From Burkholderiales bacterium (lineage in GTDB: Bacteria > Pseudomonadota > Gammaproteobacteria > Burkholderiales > Burkholderiaceae_A), in the NCBI GenBank assembly GCA_030834045.1, contig JAURFZ010000027.1, forward strand, positions 1 through 13,364: 13,364 nt of DNA, in the 5' to 3' direction. Shown piece after piece: positions 7,715-13,364 of the stretch. Both the position numbers and the translations under genes were made by a program. Position 1 is the stretch's first letter. Each line of letters begins with the position of its first letter. Below the pieces are notes generated by a model, which did no database searches, was not told the DNA's origin, and saw only the letters and a list, made by a program, of their open reading frames with translations.

Positions 7715-10646
7715 TCTTGGCTGCTGAAAGCATGGGTTGCAGAAACCTTGCGGTGTAACTGCCCGACTGGCCAGCGGTCTGGGCAAGGGTTTCGGGGCTG
7801 CCTTGGGCAATAATTTGGCCGCCGGCCTGCCCGCCCTCGGGCCCTATATCAATAAGCCAGTCGCAGACTTTAATGACATCGAGGTTGTGCTCAATAACCA
7901 GCACGGTGTTACCTGTATCGGTGAGCCTACGAAGAAGATCCAACAAGACAGAGGTGTCATGAAAATGCAGCCCTGTTGTCGGTTCATCAAGAACATAAAG
8001 TGTTTTGCCAGTACCGCGCTTGGATAACTCGCAGGCAAGCTTCACGCGCTGGGCCTCTCCGCCCGACAGCGTCGTGGCACTCTGGCCCAGCCTGACATAA
8101 CCAAGCCCCACCTCGTTTAAGGTATCAAGCCTGCGGGCCACGTTAGGAATCGCCGAAAAAAAGCTGCAGGCCTCTTCAATGGTGAGATCGAGAACCTCAG
8201 CAATGGTCTTGCCGCGATAGCGGACATCAAGCGTTTCGCGGTTATAACGCAGCCCCTTGCAGATATCACAAGGCACGTAGAGGTCGGGCAGAAAATGCAT
8301 CTCCACCTTAATCAGCCCATCGCCCTGGCAGGCCTCGCATCGGCCTCCCTTGGTGTTGAACGAAAAACGCCCCGTGTCATAACCCCGCTCGCGCGCCATG
8401 ATGGTCTCGGCGAAAAGCTCTCGAATTGGGGTCAACAAGCCCGTGTAGGTGGCGGGGTTGCTACGGGGTGTTCGTCCAATCGGGCTCTGGTCAACATTAA
8501 TGAGCCGGTCGATATGCTCGAGGCCTTCAAGCCGATCGAAGGGCTCGGGCTCCACCTGGCGGCCATTAAGCCGTTGGGCCACTGCAGCAACAAGCGTGTC
8601 ATTAATCAGCGTGGACTTTCCACTGCCGGAGACTCCGGTTATACCCACCATAAGGCCCAGGGGCACCCGGAGGTGGACCGACTTCAGGTTGTTGCCGCGC
8701 GCCCCAAAAACCTCAAGCCACCGCTCGCTCGGCTCGCGTCGTTTGGCAGGAAGCGCAATGCTCAGTCGTCCCGCGAGGTAATCGCCGGTCAGTGAACGGG
8801 GTTCTTGCATGACCTCCTCAGGGCTGCCCGCAGCAACCACCTCCCCGCCGTGAATGCCGGCACCGGGGCCGAGGTCCACAAGGTAGTCGGCCTGACGAAT
8901 GGCCTGTTCGTCATGTTCGACCACAATCAGGGAGTTACCCAGGTCGCGAAGACGGTAGAGGCTGTCCATGAGTCGCTGGCTGTCGCGTGGGTGAAGACCA
9001 ATCGAGGGCTCATCAAGCACATAAAGCACACCGCTGAGGCCCGCACCAATTTGGCTGGCAAGCCGAATGCGTTGGGCCTCGCCGCCCGACAAGGTCATGG
9101 CGGAGCGCCCCAGCGAAAGGTAGCCCAGACCCACATCAATAAGAAATCGCAGGCGCGAGTGAACCTCTGCCATGAGGCCCTGTGCAACCGTCTTGCGGAA
9201 GCCCTCAAGCGCAAGGCCGCGCAGCCTCTCCAAGAGATCGGTCAGACTTAGCTCAACCAGTTCCACCAGTCCAATGGAGTCATGGGCCTCGCCCAGTCGA
9301 ACAGCGCGCGCCTCTGGCTTTAGTCGGCTGCCCTGGCATTGACTGCAGATGCGCTGCCTACGCAGACGGCCAAGCTCGTCTCGTACTGCATGGGAGTCGG
9401 TCTGTCGCCAGCGCCGCTCAAGGTTGGGAACAATGCCTTCGAAGGGACGCGTCTCAGCGACCAGTTCGCCCTGACCATTGGGAAGCCTTAGCTTTAAGGA
9501 CTTGGCTCCAGAGCCGTACAAAAGGATGGTTTGAATGTCAGTGGGCAGGCTGGCAAAGGGCTCCTGCGGATCAAACCCAAGTGCCTCGGCCAGAGCCTCC
9601 ACGGTTGCCCAGGCAAACTTATTCCGAGGATCCCAGCCCTGAATAGCGCCTGCGGCAAGCGAGAGCTCGGGCATGGGAATAATGGCTTCCAGATCAAACA
9701 AGGTTTCCACACCCAGACCGTCACAGGCTGGGCATGCCCCATTGGGCGAGTTGAATGAGAAGAGGTTGGGCTCAAGCTCTTTAATAGCAAACCCGCAGTC
9801 GGGACATGCAAAACGCATGGACAGAACCCGCTCGCCCGACCAAAGGTCGGAGGTCTTCTTGGTGGCTTTTGAGGGCGTCGCAGCCGTGTCGCTCTCGGCC
9901 TGGATAAGGGCGATGGCCCGGTCTTGACCTAGCCTTAAGGCCATCTCCAGCGACTCGGCGAGTCGCTGCTGAACCTCGGGTCGAATGCGCAGACGATCAA
10001 TCACAAGCTCAAGGCTGTGGTGTTTCTGCGGGTCGAGCGCGGGGATCTGATCGAGTTCAATGTCGCAATACTGTGCAGATTCTGTTTTAAGTCGCGCACG
10101 CACAAAGCCCTGGGCGCGCAGACCGTCGATCAGTTGACGATGCTCGCCTTTTCGACGATCAAGCACGGGGGCAAGAAGGGTAAGCCGGCTGCCCTCGCTG
10201 AGGCTTAGCAGTTCATCCACCATTTCCGAGATGGTCTGACTGCTTAGACGGTTCTGTGGGTGGCTGGGGCAGTGCGGCGTTCCCGCACGTGCAAACAAGA
10301 GCCTTAGGTAATCGGCAATCTCCGTAATGGTGCCGACCGTGGACCGTGGGTTATGACTTGTTGATTTCTGTTCAATGGCAATGGCGGGCGAGAGCCCATC
10401 CATCTGGTCCACATCGGGCTTTTCCATGCGCGAGAGAAACTGGCGTGCATAGGCCGAGAGCGATTCCACGTAACGGCGCTGACCCTCGGCATAAAGAGTG
10501 TCAAATGCCAGCGAAGACTTTCCCGAGCCCGATAGGCCCGTGATTACGACAAGCCGCCCTTTGGGAATTCGCAGGTTAATGTTTTTAAGGTTGTGGGTGC
10601 GGGCCCCGGTAATGCTAATAAAGCCTTGGGCCTGAGGATCGAGCAT
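7692..10646 (-). CDS. uvrA: Excinuclease ABC subunit A (UvrA)
   Basis: UvrA is the ATP-dependent damage sensor of nucleotide excision repair and loads UvrB at lesions. With the ATG start the protein has 984 residues and two ABC modules. The first has Walker A GLSGSGKSS at 37-45, signature LSGGEAQR from 519 and Walker B LYVLDEPS. The second has Walker A GVSGSGKST at 671-679, signature from 860 and LYVLDEPT. A zinc module with C281, C284, C305 and C308 sits in the first half. The C-terminal zinc finger has C770, C773, C793 and C796. All expected elements are intact. An in-frame TTG at 10676 would add ten residues. It has GAGGA only one base upstream, and a TATAGT -10-like box (10684-10689) would place the transcript start almost on it. 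I therefore prefer the ATG at 10646, although that codon lacks a good Shine-Dalgarno. No LexA box was found upstream. Confidence 0.97.
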   Translation of the reverse strand: MLDPQAQGFISITGARTHNLKNINLRIPKGRLVVITGLSGSGKSSLAFDTLYAEGQRRYVESLSAYARQFLSRMEKPDVDQMDGLSPAIAIEQKSTSHNPRSTVGTITEIADYLRLLFARAGTPHCPSHPQNRLSSQTISEMVDELLSLSEGSRLTLLAPVLDRRKGEHRQLIDGLRAQGFVRARLKTESAQYCDIELDQIPALDPQKHHSLELVIDRLRIRPEVQQRLAESLEMALRLGQDRAIALIQAESDTAATPSKATKKTSDLWSGERVLSMRFACPDCGFAIKELEPNLFSFNSPNGACPACDGLGVETLFDLEAIIPMPELSLAAGAIQGWDPRNKFAWATVEALAEALGFDPQEPFASLPTDIQTILLYGSGAKSLKLRLPNGQGELVAETRPFEGIVPNLERRWRQTDSHAVRDELGRLRRQRICSQCQGSRLKPEARAVRLGEAHDSIGLVELVELSLTDLLERLRGLALEGFRKTVAQGLMAEVHSRLRFLIDVGLGYLSLGRSAMTLSGGEAQRIRLASQIGAGLSGVLYVLDEPSIGLHPRDSQRLMDSLYRLRDLGNSLIVVEHDEQAIRQADYLVDLGPGAGIHGGEVVAAGSPEEVMQEPRSLTGDYLAGRLSIALPAKRREPSERWLEVFGARGNNLKSVHLRVPLGLMVGITGVSGSGKSTLINDTLVAAVAQRLNGRQVEPEPFDRLEGLEHIDRLINVDQSPIGRTPRSNPATYTGLLTPIRELFAETIMARERGYDTGRFSFNTKGGRCEACQGDGLIKVEMHFLPDLYVPCDICKGLRYNRETLDVRYRGKTIAEVLDLTIEEACSFFSAIPNVARRLDTLNEVGLGYVRLGQSATTLSGGEAQRVKLACELSKRGTGKTLYVLDEPTTGLHFHDTSVLLDLLRRLTDTGNTVLVIEHNLDVIKVCDWLIDIGPEGGQAGGQIIAQGSPETLAQTAGQSGSYTARFLQPMLSAAKTSESLGQ

Positions 10647-10682
10647 GGCGTTGGAGTGGTCTTCTAAATGAGGCAAATCCTC

Positions 10683-10689
10683 TACTATA
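10683..10689. promoter_or_regulatory. Overlapping -10-like boxes for divergent uvrA and MFS genes
   Basis: On the plus strand TACTAT (10683-10688, 4 of 6 consensus bases) lies eight bases before the MFS ATG. On the minus strand TATAGT (10684-10689, 5 of 6) overlaps it almost completely and would start uvrA transcripts near 10677. Neither strand shows a good -35 hexamer at 16-18 bases, so this is a suggestion only. If both are used, polymerase could occupy only one direction at a time. Confidence 0.3.
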
Positions 10690-10696
10690 GCGAGCG

Positions 10697-11959
10697 ATGT
10701 CCGATAAAGTTGTCTTCAGCCCATTCGAACGGCGAGCCAGCCTTGCCTTGTCGGCGGTTTATGGCCTGCGCATGCTCGGTCTGTTCTTGGTGCTTCCGGT
10801 TCTTGCCTTGGGTGTGGCTGATATGCCCGGTGGACAGAACCCCGCAGCCATTGGTCTGGCGATGGGCATCTACGGGCTCACCCAGGCGTTTTTCCAGATT
10901 CCGTTCGGCATGGCCTCCGACCGTCTTGGCCGTAAACCCGTCATTATTTTTGGGCTTTTGGTCTTTGCTGCCGGCAGTTTTCTTGCAGCCTCGGCCGACT
11001 CGCTCACCGTTCTTATTCTGGGTCGGGCCCTGCAGGGCGCCGGTGCAGTCTCGGCCGCGGTTAGCGCCTTCCTGGCCGACCTTACCCGCGAGGAGGTTCG
11101 CGCCCGTGCCATGGCCATGGTGGGTATCTCCATTGGCCTGTCGTTCGTTGTCTCGCTGGTGATTGCCCCACCGCTCTACGGGGCCTATGGCCTTGAGGGT
11201 CTGTTTCTACTGACTGGCGGCCTGGCCATGGTTGCAGCCCTTGGTATTGGGCGCATGCGTACCCATCCCCCACAGGACAGATCCACAACGTCGGAACCTG
11301 AGGCCCCTTTGACCAAGGCTGTGGAGCTTGAGACGGTAAAGGCCTGGCCGTTACTAAGTCACTCGCAGCTCTGGCGGCTTAACCTGGGTATTTTTAGTCT
11401 GATGGCCGTGCAGACAGCTATGTTTGTGGCCATTCCCATGGGCTTTGCCGAGCTTGGGCTTCCTTTGCAAGATCACTGGAAGGCCTATCTACCCCTTCTT
11501 CTGGTGGCCTTTCTCGGAATTCTGCCTCCCATTTTCTGGGCCGAGAAGAAGGGACGTTTTCGTCCGGTTTTTTTAGGCGCTGTTGGTCTTTTAGGGATGA
11601 CGATGCTGGGTTTCCTTGTGGCCGATGGGCAGGGCCTTGGCCCATGGCTGGTCTTTGTTGGCCTTTTCTTTGTTGGCTTTAATCTGCTTGAGGCACTCTT
11701 ACCCTCTTGGGTTTCTCGGGTTGCGCCGGTAGGCCAGCGTGGGCTTGCCCTTGGCATCTACAACACGAGTCAGTCTCTGGGGCTTTTTGCAGGCGGGCTG
11801 CTTGGCGGGCTTATGCTTGCCGCCCACGGCAGGGCAGGCATTTTTGCGGCCTGCGGGCTTTTACTGGCTTTTTGGGGCATGATGACCCTCGGGCTTAAGG
11901 AGCTCGGTCGTCGGTCGCCGACCCGATCCTCCCCTCCATTGGCGAGTAGTGGCCCTTAG
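10697..11959 (+). CDS. Major facilitator superfamily transporter (drug/sugar efflux type)
   Basis: A 420-residue inner-membrane protein with about twelve hydrophobic segments in two halves, split by a polar loop around residues 190-220. The MFS motif A is clear at G71-P81 (GMASDRLGRKP) after the second segment, and RALQGAG at 110-116 matches the conserved fourth-segment region of proton antiporters. This supports proton-coupled efflux; the substrate is unknown. It resembles YajR-type carriers but lacks the extra C-terminal cytoplasmic domain of E. coli YajR. It is divergent from uvrA by 50 bp, with ssb 54 bp downstream, an order I remember from Burkholderiales. No Shine-Dalgarno precedes the ATG and a -10-like box sits eight bases upstream, so the message may be leaderless. 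A later start is unlikely because the first membrane segment begins near residue 15. Confidence 0.92.
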   Translation: MSDKVVFSPFERRASLALSAVYGLRMLGLFLVLPVLALGVADMPGGQNPAAIGLAMGIYGLTQAFFQIPFGMASDRLGRKPVIIFGLLVFAAGSFLAASADSLTVLILGRALQGAGAVSAAVSAFLADLTREEVRARAMAMVGISIGLSFVVSLVIAPPLYGAYGLEGLFLLTGGLAMVAALGIGRMRTHPPQDRSTTSEPEAPLTKAVELETVKAWPLLSHSQLWRLNLGIFSLMAVQTAMFVAIPMGFAELGLPLQDHWKAYLPLLLVAFLGILPPIFWAEKKGRFRPVFLGAVGLLGMTMLGFLVADGQGLGPWLVFVGLFFVGFNLLEALLPSWVSRVAPVGQRGLALGIYNTSQSLGLFAGGLLGGLMLAAHGRAGIFAACGLLLAFWGMMTLGLKELGRRSPTRSSPPLASSGP

Positions 11960-12000
11960 ATCTGTTCGTTAGCGTGACAGCCCCTTTCGCCTATTGATTA

Positions 12001-12007
12001 AAGGAGG
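12001..12007 (+). promoter_or_regulatory. Strong ribosome binding site of ssb
   Basis: AAGGAGG, part of TTAAAGGAGG, is a near-complete match to the anti-Shine-Dalgarno sequence and lies six bases before the ATG. It is by far the strongest RBS in the window, in keeping with the high amount of SSB cells need. Confidence 0.8.
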
Positions 12008-12013
12008 TTTTTT

Positions 12014-12496
12014 ATGGCGTCGGTAAACAAAGTCATTCTTCTTGGCAATCTCGGCCGTGACCCGGAGGTCCGTTACTCGGCCGACGGCGCGGCGATTGCC
12101 AATATTTCAATTGCCACCACATCGCGCTACAAAGACAAGTCTGGCGAAATGAAAGAGGACACCGAGTGGCATCGGGTGGTCTTTTTTGGAAGGCTTGCCG
12201 AAGTGGTGAACGAGTACCTAAAAAAGGGTCGCCCCGTTTACGTTGAGGGCCGGCTTCGAACACGAAAGTGGCAAGACCAGGGCGGGCAAGATCGTTACAC
12301 AACCGAAATTGTGGCCGATCAGATGCAGCTTCTCGGCGGTCGCGATGGTGCCCCGGCAGGTATGCCTCCAGAGGAGGATGGCGCGTCCTTGGCCATGGCC
12401 TCGAGCCCTTCCTCAGCAGGCAACGAAGGCTCGCGCAAACCCAGTGGTGGGGCGAAAACCGGCTTTGACGATCTTGACGACGACATTCCTTTTTAA
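12014..12496 (+). CDS. ssb: Single-stranded DNA-binding protein
   Basis: SSB coats single-stranded DNA during replication, recombination and repair and recruits partners through its acidic tail. The 160-residue protein has an N-terminal OB fold (about residues 1-107) opening with ASVNKVILLGNLGRDPEVRY, and the typical TEWHRVVFFGRLAEV and GRPVYVEGRLRTRKWQDQ blocks. A Gly/Ser/Pro-rich linker follows, then the acidic tip DDLDDDIPF that binds partner proteins. Length and tail are normal for Proteobacteria. It lies 54 bp after the MFS gene and may be cotranscribed or have its own promoter; I see no clear promoter in the gap. A rho-independent terminator follows. The spaced CTGT/ACAG pair upstream does not fit a LexA site. 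Confidence 0.98.
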   Translation: MASVNKVILLGNLGRDPEVRYSADGAAIANISIATTSRYKDKSGEMKEDTEWHRVVFFGRLAEVVNEYLKKGRPVYVEGRLRTRKWQDQGGQDRYTTEIVADQMQLLGGRDGAPAGMPPEEDGASLAMASSPSSAGNEGSRKPSGGAKTGFDDLDDDIPF

Positions 12497-12522
12497 GTCG
12501 TCGGCGCCTTTAACTTTTGAAG

Positions 12523-12561
12523 AAACCCGGGTGGAGCTAGTCTTCCTCCCGGGTTTTTTTT
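12523..12561 (+). terminator. Rho-independent terminator after ssb
   Basis: AAACCCGGG (12523-12531) pairs perfectly with CCCGGGTTT (12548-12556). GGA/TCC bases inside the loop can extend the stem. A run of eight T bases covers 12554-12561. This is a textbook intrinsic terminator 27 bases after the ssb stop codon. It separates ssb from the FmdB gene, which must therefore have its own promoter. Confidence 0.92.
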
Positions 12562-12628
12562 CGGGCAAGGGGCAGACTTCTACTATTAGGTCACTCTGTC
12601 GATAGAATAACGGGTTTAGTCATTCTTT

Positions 12629-12643
12629 AAACGCATTGCGTTT
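12629..12643. promoter_or_regulatory. Perfect inverted repeat upstream of the FmdB gene
   Basis: AAACGC (12629-12634) and GCGTTT (12638-12643) form a perfect 6-bp inverted repeat with an ATT spacer, 62 bases before the FmdB start codon. The size suits a dimeric regulator's operator or a small RNA hairpin. A TAGAAT at 12603-12608 could be a -10 box upstream of it but has no convincing -35. The function is a guess. Confidence 0.25.
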
Positions 12644-12705
12644 GGCCCTTGCCGGTCTTGAAGCCAGGCCAGTTAAAAAGTTCTTCGATCAGGAGTTTTG
12701 AATTC

Positions 12706-13143
12706 ATGCCCATCTATGCCTATGCCTGCTCAGCCTGTGGCTTTCGGCAGGATATTCTTCAAAGACTTTCGGATGCGCCGGTATCGGAATGCCCCAGTTG
12801 CCATGAGGCAAGCTTTGCCAAGCAACTGACAGCACCGAGCTTTGTGCTGAAAGGCTCAGGCTGGTACGCCACCGATTTTCGTGACAACGGTGCAAAAAAG
12901 AAGGCAGATGATCCCGCGGTAAAGGGCGCCGAGCCCGCAGCAAACGCCGATGCGGCTGCCGGCACGCAGCAACCTAAAGAGCCCCAGTCCAATAGCGCAG
13001 CGGGCGCCCAGGATTCAGCAGGTGGCTCCAAAGCAGCCGACGCCCCCGCACCCAGCAGTCCCGTTGGGTCGGGCTCTTCGTCGCCTGTTGGCGATGCAGC
13101 CAAGGCTGCCCCTGCTGGCTCAGCAGCCTCAGCAGCCTCTTAG
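12706..13143 (+). CDS. FmdB-family zinc-ribbon protein with long disordered tail
   Basis: The first 60 residues form the FmdB/CxxC-CxxC regulatory-type zinc ribbon: MPIYAYACSACGF with C8 and C11, then C29 and C32 (CPSC), and the typical APSFVLKGSGWYATDF segment. Such proteins are widespread in Proteobacteria; the name comes from a proposed formamidase regulator and the true role is unknown. Residues 63-145 are a low-complexity tail of Ala, Ser, Pro and Gly, probably disordered. I chose the ATG at 12706, preceded by AGGAG at 12691-12695, because the family always starts MPxYxYxC. An in-frame TTG at 12649 would add 19 unrelated residues. The gene lies just upstream of the DUF502 gene, a pairing I remember from betaproteobacteria, where aspS often follows. 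Confidence 0.92.
   Translation: MPIYAYACSACGFRQDILQRLSDAPVSECPSCHEASFAKQLTAPSFVLKGSGWYATDFRDNGAKKKADDPAVKGAEPAANADAAAGTQQPKEPQSNSAAGAQDSAGGSKAADAPAPSSPVGSGSSSPVGDAAKAAPAGSAASAAS
13119..13136 (+). repeat. Tandem 9-bp repeat at the 3' end of the FmdB gene
   Basis: CTCAGCAGC occurs twice head to tail (13119-13127, 13128-13136), and a third partial CTC follows. It encodes Ser-Ala-Ala repeats at the protein's C-terminus, in frame, so copy-number change would only lengthen or shorten the tail. Confidence 0.7.
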
Positions 13144-13161
13144 CCCTCTCGCGAGCCTTGT

Positions 13162-13190
13162 TTGACTTTTTTCATTCGTAGGCGTCTAAG
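13162..13190 (+). promoter_or_regulatory. Probable sigma-70 promoter of the DUF502 gene
   Basis: TTGACT (13162-13167, 5 of 6 consensus bases) and TCTAAG (13185-13190, 4 of 6) are separated by exactly 17 bases. They would start transcription near 13197, about 24 bases before the ATG. This is the best-formed promoter-like pair in the window. It lies in the 77-base gap after the FmdB gene. Confidence 0.45.
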
Positions 13191-13220
13191 ACCCCAGGAC
13201 CCCGTCCAGAGGTAGCTGTC

Positions 13221-13364
13221 ATGCTTAAACGATTTTTTATTACCGGCCTTCTCATTTGGGTTCCCCTGGGCATCACCTACTGGGTCATCAGCACCATTGT
13301 GAAGACCTTGGATGGAATCATTCCCCCGCACATCGCGCCCCAGGCCCTCTTTGGCCTTGACATT
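13221..13364 (+). CDS. DUF502 family membrane protein, N-terminal part (cut by window end)
   Basis: The 48 codons present read MLKRFFITGLLIWVPLGITY and onward, with a hydrophobic segment at about residues 5-27. The start and the TLDGIIPP region resemble the DUF502 family of small inner-membrane proteins, whose function is not established. AGAGG at 13208-13212 lies eight bases before the ATG. The frame is open to the last base, so the gene continues beyond the window; family members are roughly 200 residues long. From memory, aspS commonly follows in betaproteobacteria, which would be the expected next gene. Confidence 0.85.
   Translation, partial: MLKRFFITGLLIWVPLGITYWVISTIVKTLDGIIPPHIAPQALFGLDI

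Noticed and set aside
8295..9251. Plus-strand open frames of 166 and 148 residues inside uvrA
   Set aside because: They lie antisense to an intact, fully motif-bearing uvrA, resemble no family I know, and have no ribosome binding sites. They are by-products of the GC-rich codon pattern.
11962..11980. CTGT...ACAG pair upstream of ssb as a LexA (SOS) box
   Set aside because: The spacer is 11 bases rather than 8 and the inside has no symmetry, so it does not fit the known LexA operator.
12649..12705. TTG at 12649 as start of the FmdB gene
   Set aside because: The family begins MPxYxYxC exactly at the ATG at 12706, which has AGGAG upstream; the extra 19 residues have no family resemblance.
13148..13173. 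CTCGCGAG palindrome and following T-run as a terminator of the FmdB gene
   Set aside because: The palindrome has no loop and is only 8 bp, and the T-run is 12 bases away and overlaps a better promoter candidate.

Overview
This window looks like ordinary chromosomal DNA from a betaproteobacterium, most likely of the order Burkholderiales. I judge this from how closely the proteins resemble Burkholderiales glutamate synthase and UvrA as I remember them, and from the gene order uvrA / MFS transporter / ssb / FmdB-type zinc ribbon / DUF502, which I recall from that order. Base composition is moderately GC-rich, and Leu codon CTT is used unusually often for a GC-rich Burkholderiales genome. The genus cannot be named from the sequence.

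Layout. The left edge (1-247) holds no complete gene. It contains the last codons of an open frame and two short TCTG(T/A)CCC elements that look like the remains of a REP-associated (IS200-like) transposase unit. It also contains the leader of gltB. Next come gltB and gltD (248-6540), the two subunits of NADPH-dependent glutamate synthase, in one operon. gltD faces a minus-strand OsmC-family gene (6600-7025), and a strong inverted repeat with a minus-strand U-tract lies between them. The OsmC gene is divergent, by only 38 bp, from an exported histidine-phosphatase-like protein (7064-7714). That gene overlaps the 3' end of uvrA (minus strand, 7692-10646) tail to tail by 23 bp. A 50-bp divergent region separates uvrA from an MFS transporter gene (10697-11959), which is followed by ssb (12014-12496) and a textbook rho-independent terminator. 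The window ends with an FmdB-family zinc-ribbon gene (12706-13143) and the first 48 codons of a DUF502 membrane protein (13221 onward).

Function. gltBD makes glutamate from glutamine and 2-oxoglutarate. uvrA and ssb are core DNA repair and replication genes; in E. coli they are divergent neighbours, and here an MFS gene sits between them. The OsmC protein is probably a thiol-dependent peroxidase. The rest are poorly characterised envelope or transport proteins.

I found no CRISPR array, RNA gene, intact mobile element, defence system or other clearly new system. The points most worth a second look are the transposase-like scar at the left edge, the long predicted GltB propeptide, the possible leaderless start of the MFS gene over overlapping -10 boxes, and the large hairpin between gltD and the OsmC gene. 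No stretch longer than 300 bases lacks a gene.
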